A stretch of 64,000 nucleotides of DNA from Puffinus mauretanicus (GCA_023333565.1 JAJKFH010004053.1:1550001-1614000), one strand, 5' to 3'; positions 13,521 to 25,405 are shown, counted from the stretch's first letter. The notes: generated by a model not told the origin, from the sequence alone. A program made the numbers and translations.

Positions 13521-13735
13521 GTTCCTCAAGATGAATGGACTGGATACACTCCACGAGGGAAAGATGACGAGATTCCCTGCCGACGAATGCGCAGTGGCAG
13601 TTACATCAAAGCCATGGGGGATGATGACAGTGGAGACTCAGACACAAGTCCGAAGCCATCTCCAAAGATTGCTGCACGGAGAGAGAGCTATCTCAAGGCC
13701 ACCCAGCCATCCCTTACAGAGCTCACCACCCTCAA
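13521..13735 (+). CDS. DLGAP1: DLGAP1 internal exon A (GK-binding repeats 1-2)
   Basis: This 215-nt coding exon encodes part of disks large-associated protein 1 (GKAP/SAPAP1), which links PSD-95 to SHANK proteins in the postsynaptic density. It begins VPQDEWTGYTPRGK, a string I recognise as DLGAP1. Two guanylate-kinase-binding repeats are visible: RMRSGSYIKAM (exon residues 22-32, Ser27) and ARRESYLKAT (52-61, Ser56). Between them is an acidic Ser/Asp stretch and a TSPKPSPK segment. The 5' boundary is a CAG acceptor with a TACTAAT branch site; the 3' boundary is CTCAA|GTAAGT, a strong donor. The exon starts in phase 0 and ends after two bases of a Lys codon that exon B completes. The frame is open upstream of the acceptor, but that sequence does not match DLGAP1 convincingly. 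Compared with the human protein as I recall it, only conservative changes are seen (one D for E, one I for V). Confidence 0.95.
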
Positions 13736-16700
13736 GTAAGTCCGTGTTTTACTACATCACACAGAGCTCTCCATTAAGACATACAGTTTCTGTTCCTATT
13801 TGTTTCTACTCTTTACTTCTAGGTACCAGTTAAGGAAAGTATTTAAACAAGTGTGTTCGGTCATGCTTATTTTTGATTGTTTTTTTTCTGAACAAGAGTA
13901 GATTTGGGAATGTATTTCAATGTTATTCTGAAAAGGGACCCTACTACCTGCACTTTCAATTTGCAAAGTATTTCAGCCTGTTAGTGTTAAGTGAGTATTC
14001 AGGTATGTACAATAGGTCTGTTCTTTAAATACTTTGCTGAATTATAGCTTTGGCCTGCGAAAGCTTTGCATAATTGTGTATTTATATATACTCAACATGT
14101 GAAATTAGCCCTAAGCTAGTCTTTGCAACTCATCAGAGAGCATCTGACATTTAATTAAAAAGAACAATGGCTGTCTGAAAATAGACAAATCCATGGTTTC
14201 CACTCTTTAGTTCACTCAGAATTGCACTGTATTTTGTGGAGAGATATAACCAAAACTGAAATTTTTTTAATCATTTACGAAAGTTTTAGTCAAGATGAAT
14301 GATGAATTTATGTTTTTTTAATGACACTTCGTGTTTTTCTTTTATTTGGGCCTTTTAAAAGAGCCACCCAAATTGTCATGAAAATTGCACAAATTGACAA
14401 TTTTGGTATTAGTGTTTAAATGATTCTAAAATGGAGAGGTTCCCTAAAGCAAGAAAATAAATTATATCCATAAAAGAAAATAGTGTGGATTTAAATCAAC
14501 AATTGTTTCTGTCTGTCTTCTGAAAAATTCGTAGCTATAATAGTGAATCATGGTTCACTGAACCAAAAATAACCTAATTTTAGTTTGACTTGCCTAAGGC
14601 TGTAGCTTTAAAATGGAAAAAAAAGAGCTGTATCTCTTCTAGTATCCATGATTAGTGACAAAAGACTCCTTCTTCATTTCCCTCATTAATTTCCTCTCCT
14701 TCCTTGTTCTCCTCTACCCCATTTTTTTCCCAGAGACCTTATCTGAGAAACAGATTTTAGAGAAAAGCATTTGATCCTTGTTAAGAATGTCATGCTCTTG
14801 ACATCAGTGATGAATAGACCAGCAGACAAAAACATGCTTATTGCAGCTCGCCATAGCAGCCTGCCTGACTTTGTCTCAGGGGAAGTCAGGAATTGCTTCT
14901 GCTCTGTCTTTCCATTAGTGTCCAAAGGAGAAAGCAGTCGCATTTTCTGCAGGGATTTTCATAAGCTAGTTGGCGCTTGCTCAAGGGATCCAGTGATTCC
15001 TCTGGTCATCCAGCAGACTTTACCACACCCTTTACTGAGCCAAAACTCCTCCTCTGAGATCAGTTTTTGCAACCTCTGCAAGGTGAACATAAACGTTACG
15101 TACCACCACAAACTCCATACAGCCATGCTTTATGCATGGACACACTATCAGTCACAGAGCCTTTAGAAACATATGTTCCATAGTTCCGTAATGTATATGT
15201 GAAGTACAATGCATCACAGTGAGTGTATTTGCTCTTGGTTATTTCTGTTCTCTGTAGAGATGAGATTTGCAAAAGAATATGGAATTATTAAAAATAAAAA
15301 GTCCTGCATGTCACTGTTCACCCACAGAGGATGTTAGATCAGAGGGGCTAGGCAGCAGAAGCTTTTGCGTTTAGCTTTGAAGTCATTGTACTGTGCTTGT
15401 ACGAATACTTCATTTCACATGTATTTTAATCCCTTCCTATTTGGGAAAGCTTTTAGGAATGTGCTTAATTTTAAGCTGCACTCTGTAAAATTCACGGAAG
15501 TTTAGGAGCTATGCAGAAGTAGGGTGTAAATCACAGGGTAGAAGAAGGAAAGGGAGAATGGTAAATGGCAGTAAAACAAAAAAGAGGTCAAAACATGAAA
15601 TAACTTTTCTTTTTCAATGACTTTTCAGCATAAATTGGGATGAAATAGAATTATTTCTTTTAATCTATGATGATACTTTATAGAAATATCTCTTCCTGGG
15701 GAACCTTTCCACTTTCAGAGACAAATTGTATAATACATAATTGTGCATTGCTTTTATTCCTTTCTGCTGAATGAGATAATTTGGTTTGGTTTTTTTTTTT
15801 TGTGAGAACTAGCCAAGTGCTTGCTCTGGGAATTGAAGTCTTCTGTTAAGCTAGGTCTTTTTTGCAGACTTCTTCATACTTTCTTAGTAGCATGACTTGA
15901 CCTTGACCATGACATTGCTTGTTCGTCCCAGGGCTACCCTGATTACTCTGAGAGTTGTGATATAGTTTTGCTGGCATGTCGGCCAGAGACTAATTTAGGG
16001 CCCCTAACTCACTGAATATAGGTCATCAAGCAATTGTGTAATGTGTGATAACAAGTTATTTCCTTGGCTTACTGTTGACTTGAGTTCAATTTACACCTGA
16101 ATAAGAGCTTTATGGAAATGAGCCAAAAGCCACTCTAGTCAGCAGGCAGCTTTTTGCTGACAGCAGTGGACTTTCTATCTGACCTTGCAGGACATTATTA
16201 ACACCTTAAAGCTGAGTGGCATTTCACTCCTTTAATTATGTTTTTTCTGTCAGTGAAGAGCAAGGCACCTTCTGAAAGCGGTGTTTCTACAGTGACAATT
16301 GTCAGGGATCTTCTGCACTTCTTTCTGCTACTCTCTTTCTCTGTTTTCTGTGTGCAGTCTCCAGTTGGCTTCACTTTCATCTTTGGCAGAGCAAACAACT
16401 TAAAAACATGTTCCCTTTTGCTTTCACTGTTGTTTTTGAAGGGATTTTTCATCTTGTGGGACTTTTCCTCTCTGAGTACTTTAAGTCTAATATTGGTCTC
16501 ACAACCTACACTGTTCCTCCCACCTACCTACCCACCATTGCTCACGCGCCTACTCTTCTAAGAAAGGGTTTTCATTTTTACCAGTGTTTCTTTTTATATA
16601 AGGAATAACTTTTGAACAGCACAACTGTGTCATAACTCCTTTACGTAATACAAATTTATTTTCCTGTTTTTACTGAGGTTTTTTTCTTGCTATACCTTAC

Positions 16701-17032
16701 AATCTTCCTCCTACAATATTCCTCCCATGCCGTGGTTTCCATGTGGTTACAGCACATGTGTCAAATGCTGTGGTACCATTCTGAATAAAGCACAGCTTGC
16801 TGTGATCTTGAAATGCCCACCTCCGCGGCTGCACTCTCATTATCCTACCAGGAAGTAAGCAGCTTTTTCTCTCTATCTTTGCTGGCAGTATCCTCTTGGT
16901 GTTTCATCTTTCACAGTCTAGATAAACTGATCCAGCTGAAAAAAAGTGACATTTTCTTGCCCATTCCTGAAAAGTGGCAAAAGTTTATCTTGCACTTGTA
17001 AGCAGGTGGCAAATGGACCGGTTAGCTAACTT
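13736..17032 (+). other. DLGAP1: DLGAP1 intron, first segment
   Basis: This is non-coding intron following the exon A donor, AT-rich with scattered homopolymer runs. Open frames such as 14,771-15,166 (+) have no recognisable motif and run opposite other open frames. No repeat family or RNA gene is recognised until the CR1 insertion at about 17,033. Confidence 0.8.
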
Positions 17033-17119
17033 AGAATCATAGAATCATAGAATTATTAAGGTTGGAAAAGACCTCTAAGATCATCGAGTCCAACCGTCAA
17101 CCCAACACCACCATACCCA

Positions 17120-19913
17120 CTAAACCATATCCCTAAGGGCCTCATCAACACGTCTTTTAAATACTTCCAGGGATGGTGACTCTACCACTTCCCTGGGCAG
17201 CCTGTTCCAAGGCCTGACCACTCTTTCAGTAAAGAAATTTCTCCTAATGTCCAGCCTAAACCTCCCTTGGCGCAACTTGAGGCCATTTCCTCTCGTCCTA
17301 TCGCTTGTTACTTGGGAGAAGAGACCAACACCCACCTCGCCACAACCTCCTTTCAGGTAGTTGTAGAGCGCGATGAGGTCTCCCCTCAGCCTCCTCTTCT
17401 CCAGACTGAACAGTCCCAGTTCCCTCAGCCGCTCCTCATAAGACTTGTGCTCCAGGCCCTTCACCAGCTTCGTTGCCCTCCTCTGGACACGCTCCAGCAC
17501 CTCCATGTCCTTCTTGTAGTGAGGGGCCCAAAACTGAACACAGTATTTGAGGTGCGGCCTCACCAGTGCCGAGTACAGGGGCACGATCACCTCCCTGCTC
17601 CTGCTGGCCACACTATTTCTGATACAGGCCAGGATGCCATTGGCCTTCTTGGCCACCTGGGCACACTGCCGGCTCATGTTCAGCCGGCTGTCAACCAGCA
17701 CCCCCAGGTCCTTTTCCTCCAGGCAGCTTTCCAGCCACTCTTCCCCAAGCCTGTAGCGTTGCCTGGGGTTGTTGTGGCCCAAGTGCAGGACCCAGCACTT
17801 GGCCTTGTTGAACCTCATACAGTTGGCCTCAGCCCATCGATCCAGCCTGTCCAGGTCCTTCTGCAGAGCCTTCCTACCCTCGAGCAGATCAACACTCCTG
17901 CCCAGCTTGGTGTCGTCTGCAAACTTACTGAGGGAGCACTCGATCCCCTCATCCAGATCATTGATAAAGATATTGAACAGGACCAGCCCCAGTACTGAGC
18001 CCTGGGGAACACCGCTCGTGACCGGCCACCAACTGGATTTAACTCCATTCACCACAACTCTCCGGGCTCGCCGTCCAGCCAGTTTTTTACCCAGCGAAGA
18101 GTGCACCTGTCTAGGCCGTGAGCCGCCAGCTTCTCCAGGAGAATGCTGTGGGAGACAGTGTCAAAGGCTTTACTGAAGTCCAGGTAGACCACATCCACAG
18201 CCTTTCCCTCATCCACTGGCGGGTCACCTGGTCATAGAAGGAGATCAGGTTGGTCAAGCAGGACCTGCCTTCCATGAACCCGTGCTGGCTGGGCCTGATC
18301 CCCTGGTTGTCCCGGACATGGCTCGTGAGCGCCCTCAAAACAAACCGCTCCATGATCTTCCCCGGCACCGAGGTCAGGCTGACCGGCCTGTAGTTCCCCG
18401 GATCCTCCTTCCGGCCCTTCTTGTAGATGGGCATCACATTGGCGAGCCTCCAGTCATCCGGGACCTCCCCAGTTAACCAGGACTGCTGGTAAATGATGGA
18501 GAGCAGCTCGGCAAGCTCCTCCGCCAGCTCCCTCAGTACCCTCGGGTGGATCCCATCCGGCCCCATAGACTTGTGAATGTCCAGGTGGCGTAGCAGGTCA
18601 TTAACTTCTTCCTCTTGGATTATGGGGGGTTTATCCTGCTCGTCATCCTTGTCTTCCAGCTCAGGGGGCTGAGTACCCTGAGGATAACCGCTCTGACTAC
18701 TAAAGACTGAGGCAAAGAAGGCGTTGAGTACCTCAGCCTTATCCTCATCCTTGGTGGCAACGTTCCCCCCCGCATCCAATAGAGGATGGAGATTCTCCTT
18801 GGCTCTCCTTTTGTCATTAACAAACTTATAAAAGCATTTTTTGTTGTCTCTCACGACAGTGGCCAGGTTGAGTTCTAGCTGGGCTTTTGCCTTTCTAATT
18901 TCCTCTCTGCACGACCTAACGAGATCCCTGTACTCTTCCTGAGTTGCCTGCCCCTTCTTCCAAAGGTGATAAACTCTCCTTTTTCTCCTGAGTCCCAGCT
19001 AGAGCTCCCCATTCAGCCAGGCCAGTCGTCTTCCTTGCCCGTTCTTCTTACGGCACATGGGGACAGCCCGCTCCTGCGCCTTTAAGACTTCCTTCTTGAA
19101 GAACATCCAGCCTTCCTGGACCCCTTTGTCCTTCAGGACTGCCTCCCAAGGGACCCTCTCGACCAGTGTCCTGAGCAGGCCAAAGTCTGCCCTCCGGAAG
19201 TCCATGGTAGCGGTTTTGCTGGCCCCCCTCCTTACTTCACTAAGTATTGAGTATTCTATCATTTCATCGTTGCTAAGCCCAAGCCGGCCTCCGACCACCA
19301 CATCTCCCACCAGTCCTTCTCTGTTTGTGAACAGCAGGTCAAGCGAGGCACCTCCCCTAGTGGGCTCGCTTACCAGCTGCGTCAGGAAGTTATCTTCCAC
19401 ACACTCCAGGAACCTCCTCGACTGTTTCCTCTCTGCCGTGTGGTATTTCCAGCAGACGTCCGGAAAGTTGAAGTCCCCCACAAGAACAAGGGCTAGCGAC
19501 TGTGAGACTTCTGCCAGCCTCTGGTAGAATATTTCGTCTGCCTCCTCATCCTGGCTAGGTGGTCTATAACAGACTCCCAGCAGGATATCTGCCTTGTTGG
19601 CCTTCCCCCTCATCCTTACCCACAAGCACTCGACCTCGTCATCACTACCATTGAGCTCCAGACAGTCGAAGCACTCCCTAACATACAGGGCTACCCCACC
19701 GCCTCTCCTTCCTCGCCTGTCCCTTCTGAAGAGCTTATAGCCATCCATTGCAGCACTCCAATCGTGAGACTCATCCCACCATGTTTCCATGATGGCGACT
19801 AAGTCATAGCTACCCCGCTGCACAATGGCTTCCAGCTCCTCCTGTTTGCCGCCCATGCTGCGTGCATTGGTGTAGATGCACTTGAGCTGGGCTGCCGATT
19901 TCTCCCCCGACAT
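17120..19913 (-). pseudogene. CR1 ORF2 (endonuclease + reverse transcriptase), three lesions
   Basis: ORF2 begins at ATG (19,911-19,913), 62 nt after the ORF1 stop. The apurinic/apyrimidinic-type endonuclease domain spans about 19,880-19,080, with an IYTNARSM start, an IMETWW motif and VGDFNFPDVCW. The reverse transcriptase domain follows: YRPVSLT near 18,390, [19 protein letters not shown] near 18,250, [10 protein letters not shown] near 18,180, [10 protein letters not shown] near 18,010 and the catalytic FADD near 17,925. It ends LRDMV at the stop at 17,120. Three lesions are visible: a TAG at 18,999-19,001 between the domains, a one-base loss near 18,216 that copy 3 shares, and a one-base loss near 18,070 unique to this copy. 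Open frames on the opposite strand (for example 17,267-17,998) are shadows of this gene. Confidence 0.93.
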
Positions 19914-19975
19914 TGGCGTGCGGTCCCTAGGCTCTTCTCTAGTGAGCCTGGTTTTATCCCCTTCCCCCTTCGAAT

Positions 19976-20752
19976 CTAGTTTAAAGCCCTCTCGATGAGC
20001 CCCGCCAACTCATACGCAAGAATCCTTTTCCCCCTGTGAGACAGCTGAACTCCGTCCGTCGCCAGCAGGCCCGGTGCCGTGTAAACCTCCCCGTGGTCAA
20101 AGAAGCCAAAATTCTGCCGAAGGCACCAGCCCCTAAGCCACGTGTTGATCCGATGAGTTTTCCTGTTCCTTTCAGTGTTCCGCCCTGCCACTGAAGGGAT
20201 CGAGGAAAACACTACCTGTGCTCCCGATCCTCCCACCAGTCGCCCCAGCGCCCTGAAGTCCCTTTTGATCCCTTCGGGACTTCTCTCCGCAACCTCCTCA
20301 CTGCCAGCCTGTATAACCAGTAGCGGGCAGTGATCGGAGGCCTGCACGAGACTAGGGAGCTTCCTAGTAATGTCCTTAACCCGGGCCCCAGGGAGGCAGC
20401 AGACTTCCCTGTGGGATGGGTCTGGCCGGCAAATTGGGCCCTCCGTCCCCCTCAGAAGGGAATCACCTATGACAATTACCCTCCTTTTTTTCTTAGCAGA
20501 GGCAGTCGTAATGCGTGGGGCTGGCTGCCTCGCCTCGGGCAACCCCCTGGATGGGCCTTCATCTGCATCCTCGTTTGCCTGGCCCTCAAGATCCAGGGCC
20601 CCGTATCTGTTCTGCAAGGGCAACTGGGAAGGTTGAGGGAGGCCGGGCGGGGGTTCGCCTGGCGCCCCGAGCAGGGACCTGTGTCCATTCCCCCCTGTCA
20701 CCTGGGTCCCTTCCTTCTGCCTGGTGGCAACTTCTAAAGAAGGTGCAGGCAA
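19976..20752 (-). CDS. CR1 ORF1 fragment with SGNH-esterase-like domain
   Basis: This is an open frame of at least 258 codons in the ORF1 position of CR1 copy 1. The first half is low-complexity, rich in Pro, Gly and Gln. The second half starts with KKKRRVIVIGDSLLRG, where GDS matches block I of SGNH/GDSL hydrolases, the esterase-type domain known in CR1 ORF1 proteins; the Ser is the expected nucleophile. Near the C-terminus, TDGVQLSHRGKRI sits where the block V Asp-x-x-His pair is expected, but the position reads DGVQ with a His two residues later, so the catalytic His appears displaced or lost. The frame ends at TAG 19,976. No ATG is present at the 5' edge; the listed start is a TTG codon, and the frame continues to the probable truncation point. 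The protein's role in CR1 mobility is poorly defined. Confidence 0.85.
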   Translation of the reverse strand: MPAPSLEVATRQKEGTQVTGGNGHRSLLGAPGEPPPGLPQPSQLPLQNRYGALDLEGQANEDADEGPSRGLPEARQPAPRITTASAKKKRRVIVIGDSLLRGTEGPICRPDPSHREVCCLPGARVKDITRKLPSLVQASDHCPLLVIQAGSEEVAERSPEGIKRDFRALGRLVGGSGAQVVFSSIPSVAGRNTERNRKTHRINTWLRGWCLRQNFGFFDHGEVYTAPGLLATDGVQLSHRGKRILAYELAGLIERALN

Positions 20753-20769
20753 CAGATAACTGACATTTC

Positions 20770-23700
20770 TATTACAGCTGAGCTGGATTCAGGACATATT
20801 CCTTCACTATCCATGTGTGCCTTGGTTATGTTTAGCCTGGTTTTCTTTGGAAAAAGAGTATGCAGTTATATTGTCTGTCCACATGCCAACCTGTCACCTC
20901 CACCTCCCAGTAACTTTTGAATCCATTGGCCATCTTTAACCAAGTATGCTAGAGAGACTGAAGTCTGAAAGTTACGAAGTTCCAGCAAACTTTATGAAGA
21001 TCTGTAGCTGGATAAGGCAGGGAAAGATCTGCAGCTGTCCCTTACGATCTCTTGAAGGAGTATGGGCAAAGTAGCTGGTGAGGCAGCTCAAGGTATAACT
21101 TGATGGCAGCACTTTTCCAGCCTAAAAGAGGAGCAATATGGAAGGGACTGGAAAACTCTGTTGAGGACAAGAGGTCTAAGAGATGGATCCTGTTACCATA
21201 GTTTTTCTACTTCATTCTGCCCCCTTTCCTCTTCTCCACTATTTTGAGCACACTCACTGCTTAAAATACGGGTTCAGATTTTACTTCCTAACTCAATATT
21301 GCTGCTACTGTGAGAACTTGAGCCACTTGAGTCTTCTGCACTTCTTTTTTTTGATTTTTCTAAAATATTACAGTATTTAATGGTAATCCATTTGTGGACA
21401 TTTTGCATGGGTTTGGGGTTATATATGGTTGCAGAATTGTCCCTTTGAACTTATATTTGATCATAGAAACTTTTTTCTGAGACAAGTTGTACTCTCTGAT
21501 CACCTGTGTATTGACATTTTCAATGATCTTGATACTTGGGAGATGCATTTGTACCACTCATAAAAAGGAGAAAAGGAAGAACAGAAATTAGTTTTTTCTT
21601 AACAAATCTCTATTTTCAAGGTATTTTAATAGACACATCATGTTTTTCCAGTCAGCTGTGACTTGGAGAAACACAATTATAAGCACCACAAACACTTTTT
21701 AATGGGCACCAAGTTACACCACTGACGATGAAAAGAGTATGTGAGCATATAAGCAAAAAGCATTAGGTTTTTCTTCTTTTTATCCCATGGTAAAGAATTT
21801 CTATGTAACTTCCATCATAGCTGAATCTATTCCCGTGATATACTGCATAGATGAGTGATACTTAGAATAAACCAACCAATTCCTAACTTTAAAGTTTATC
21901 AGAGACATTCCAAAAATAATATCTCAAAATATGTGTATGTTATTTGTGTACACCCAGGCTTATATTTTTTATGTGCTAATAGAAATACCGTAAGTACTTT
22001 CTACTTGTATGTTTATAGGATCTGAAAATAAAATTGTTTTGAAAACCTCTCTGCCATTTTTCTTAATATCCTCTAAAATCACAGTAAACAATCAAGCTCA
22101 ATTAAGAGGCAGAATCTGGTAGCAAACTTAATAACAGTGACAAAAGCAAGAAGAAAGAGGTAGATCTGATTTACACATCCTGAATTCCAACTTTTCATCA
22201 CCTGTCTGAGAATTGATCAGGTCAGTTCCTGGAGGACAAGCCTTCGAGCTAGGGTCAACCTATATTACAAGTCAAATCTTGACAGAGTTGCAGGACCAGC
22301 TCTGCTAGGACGACTTGCAAAAAAAGATCCAGCCATCCCATTGTTACATAGTATAAGATGTTTCAGCTAGAAAATCCCCTGATCCTTGTAAAAGTCAAAG
22401 AAATTACGATCAAAATAGTTTTATAATCTGCAAAGCTCCCAAATAATTTTGTCTGGTGGTGATTTGTGGTGATCAGGAGGAAGGTGGTATGCACACATGG
22501 GCACATCCATATAGACTTGATGGGAAGGTAAAGTGCATCATCTGCACTGAGAGAATTAATGGTGAAATTGCATAATCTCTGTTTTCAAACATGATGCTAG
22601 GACTGATGTGAATGAAAGGATGAGCAAAGGTCCGAAAGCTTTTTACACTAAAGACACAGCAAATTAAATGTCGCATGGCGAGGATGTTGTTGAATGTTAT
22701 GCGCAAAGCTGGAGGCCATTATAGCTTTGATTTTCCTATAATGATGCAACACGTGTTTGTGTACGTAGATATTTTCATGGCTTCTCAGACTGAAATATGC
22801 AGCTCTCAGAAAACTATGGAACAATATAAACTCTGGAGATGGTTCTCCCACTTTCTCAGCTTTTCTAAAATGCTGCTCTTGGTGTGTCTGTACTGAGGGA
22901 GATGGTAAGGGGTGTATGGGTAACTGTAGCCTGACACGCTGGGGAGGCTGTTCTGGCATTTGAGCAAACTGAAGCTGATGTCCTCACGCTGCACTTCACC
23001 GTACAGCGTAGCATACATCCTTAGGTATGAAAACCATCTTGGTCTTAGGAATGAGGTCCTATTTAAGGTGCTTCTATATTACTATAACATGCTCCAAAAT
23101 ATCCCCAGAAAAAGGTGTCATATAAACAAAAGCATACTTCTTTTTAAATGGAGGTGTTGTCCTCATTTGGCTAAAATTAATGAAAATGTCCCATTAATTT
23201 CACTGGCCCCGATCACAGGTAGGGGGAAGGGAAAGGGAAAATATAAGGTGATGCAATACCTCATCTTCCTTATGGCGAGTATTTTTAGACACATGCAGGG
23301 AAGCTTATTCATTTTCTTTCTTGTTGAGTGATTTCCAATTAGGGAACAATGATTTTCCTAATTAGTACAAAAGGAATAAGTCTGATTAATCTGTTATTAG
23401 TGTTTTACAATATGTTTCCAGTACAGTGTGTTTCATTGTTTTCTGTTGCAGTCTCTTTCATTTTCATCAAACTTTTGATGAAAGAGTTGTTTCCATTTTC
23501 CTTGAGGTGTGTTTTATTTGTTTGCTTGAAGGGGAAGTTTTTTGGATTTCCCATGAAAGAGACTGGAGCATCTCCATGAGCTTTGGACATGCCGCCGAAA
23601 GAACAGTATCCTAGAACTATTGTTGGCCTAGGTAGTAACTTTCCCAGCCCGCAGCCACTGATGCATAATACATTACTTAGTTTTTTATTCATATTATTGC

Positions 23701-25149
23701 AATCCTTTCTCTCTTCTCTCTGAAAGCTAGGGAGAAGCTGTTGGACAGGTTTCTCACTTTTCAGGCTCATGTGTCAGGTATGATTAAGTTCAGTGAATAA
23801 TTTATAAGTCAGAAGAAAATTTGAAAGGCAAGGCAGTAAAAAATATATTTATTTTGAGGTCGTAGGTGGGCATGCCTCTGGAGCCAATGGTTTCCTTAGG
23901 GCAGCTGACCTCTGTTTTGTGTACATGATATTTAAGGAGCAGAGGATATCGATTTATTAAAGGAATTTAGAGCTTGGAGCTTTTAACGAACAGTTGCAAC
24001 TTTCCACGGATGGATATATAAAGCATAAAGTTCGGTCAGTTAATGCTTAATATCACTGATGGGCGTGTGAGAAAGCTTGTGCCCCACGGCAGCTTCCCTT
24101 CTGGGCTTTGTGTCCCCTCACACAAAGGTGCCTGTGCCTTTACAGCACAGAAATGAACCCACTCATCCCACTGTACAATCCTCTGTGGAGACAGGGCATT
24201 CCTAGCGTTCGCTGCATAGTGCGTAGGTAGGATGGGCACTCCTCCTCTCTACTTCTGTGATGATCCTCACCAGTTCATCTTGCAATGAAGCTGAGATGCC
24301 CTAGCTATTACAGTCTCGCTGCCAGCAGACACCGCTTATCCCATCGTAAAACTTACCCTTGTGTCAACCCACACCTAGCTCCGTATGCCTTTATGCCCTG
24401 TTACGTCAGTATTGTCACATCTGTATAAATAATCTCTTGTTTCTCTAAGATGAGAAGTCAGAATTTTGTTCTAATCTGTGACCTATACTACAGTTGTTGC
24501 CTCACTTGTGCTTTTACCTTTACTTGCTGAAATTTGAGGCAATGAAACAGTTACAATTAACTTACATAAGAACAAACATCGGCCAAAAAAAAAAAGCCTT
24601 TAACTTTGCTAGTCAAAGTGTGATCTTTTGGCAATACTCGAGGAGAGTTTTGGAAGTCAATAATTTGTTAAAGAACAGCTGCAACCTCCGTTAGATGATT
24701 GCCTTACTTGCAGAAATTAAAATCCTTGTCCTGTATCTAGTCATCTGGCTCAACTCTGCACAAGATTTAGCTTTATGTTAGACATAGCTACAGATGAAAG
24801 TGAGGACTTCCAACTTTTTAGCTTCTCTCAGTTAAATCCTGTAAACATTTATTGATGTTAGAGCAAATGATTTCGGTGAATTCAAGTCCATCCCAGTGTC
24901 TGTTTTACAAAGCAAGGTCTATCGCTGTACTTTATGGGTCAAATGGGCACTTCCAGGGCTTGCTTTAAGAAACAAAATTATAATCACTGAACCAAGATGT
25001 GGTTTTCAGCCATCTCTTTCAGGGTATAGTTTTTACACAGCCAACTTGCATGTTTGTGTGCAAAACTGGTCTTGTTTATTTTTAGCCCTACTTCTGCCCA
25101 CCTACTTAAAAGGCTGCCTCAGAAAGGAAATTAATAATGTCCATTGGGG
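20770..25149 (+). other. DLGAP1: DLGAP1 intron, second segment
   Basis: AT-rich intronic sequence between CR1 copy 1 and an ancient CR1 tail. Small open frames on both strands (up to about 120 codons, for example 22,960-23,331) show no domain or splice-flanked conservation pattern that I can recognise. No RNA gene, CRISPR-like array or long tandem repeat is seen. Confidence 0.8.
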
Positions 25150-25405
25150 ACAGGAGAAGAAATACTGCCTTAGACTGTATGTACACAAGCTATATGTTAG
25201 GAAAATTTTCCTAACGGTAATGATAGTTAAGCGCGGGAGTGGATTGCCAAGAGAAATCACTTCACTGGACATTTTCAAAAAAAGGATAGAAAATGTCTGT
25301 CAGGACAAATTTAGGTATTGCTGATCCTGCTTTAGGGTAGGAGGAGGGACCAAATGACCTCATGAAGACGCCTCCAGACCTATCTTTTACGATTCTCTGT
25401 CTGTC
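25150..25405 (+). mobile_element. Ancient CR1-type LINE 3' end
   Basis: This is a diverged CR1 3' terminus in plus orientation. Translated, it retains RKIFLTVMIVKRGSGLPREI, then SLDIFKKRIEN, aligning with the ORF2 C-terminus of the younger copies ([20 protein letters not shown] ... [11 protein letters not shown]). The 3' UTR-like part reads TTTAGGTATTGCTGATCCTG, then GACCAAATGACCTC, then a TTTTACGATTCTCTG end, a form typical of old amniote CR1 subfamilies rather than the young avian ones in this window. The 5' boundary is approximate. The element is heavily truncated and inactive. Confidence 0.75.

Larger units (their letters stand above)
17033..20760 (-). mobile_element. Nearly complete CR1 LINE (copy 1)
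   Basis: This is a CR1 non-LTR retrotransposon of about 3.7 kb in minus orientation. Its 3' end is at about 17,033, where the + strand shows two AGAATCAT-type units, the reverse complement of the CR1 terminal repeat. From 5' to 3' of the element come ORF1 (esterase-type), then the ORF2 endonuclease, then reverse transcriptase, then a short 3' UTR. CR1 mobilises by target-primed reverse transcription and leaves no poly-A tail. The ORF1 frame runs off the 5' edge without an ATG, so the 5' end is probably truncated; the exact 5' boundary (about 20,750-20,790) cannot be seen. ORF2 carries one stop codon and two frameshifts, so this copy is immobile but not old. It lies antisense within the large DLGAP1 intron. 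Confidence 0.95.

Noticed and set aside
17267..17998. 243-codon + strand frame over CR1 copy 1 (and equivalents at 37,898-38,491 + and 43,355-44,086 -)
   Set aside because: These are antisense shadows of the CR1 reverse transcriptase. They recur only because the same CR1 sequence recurs.
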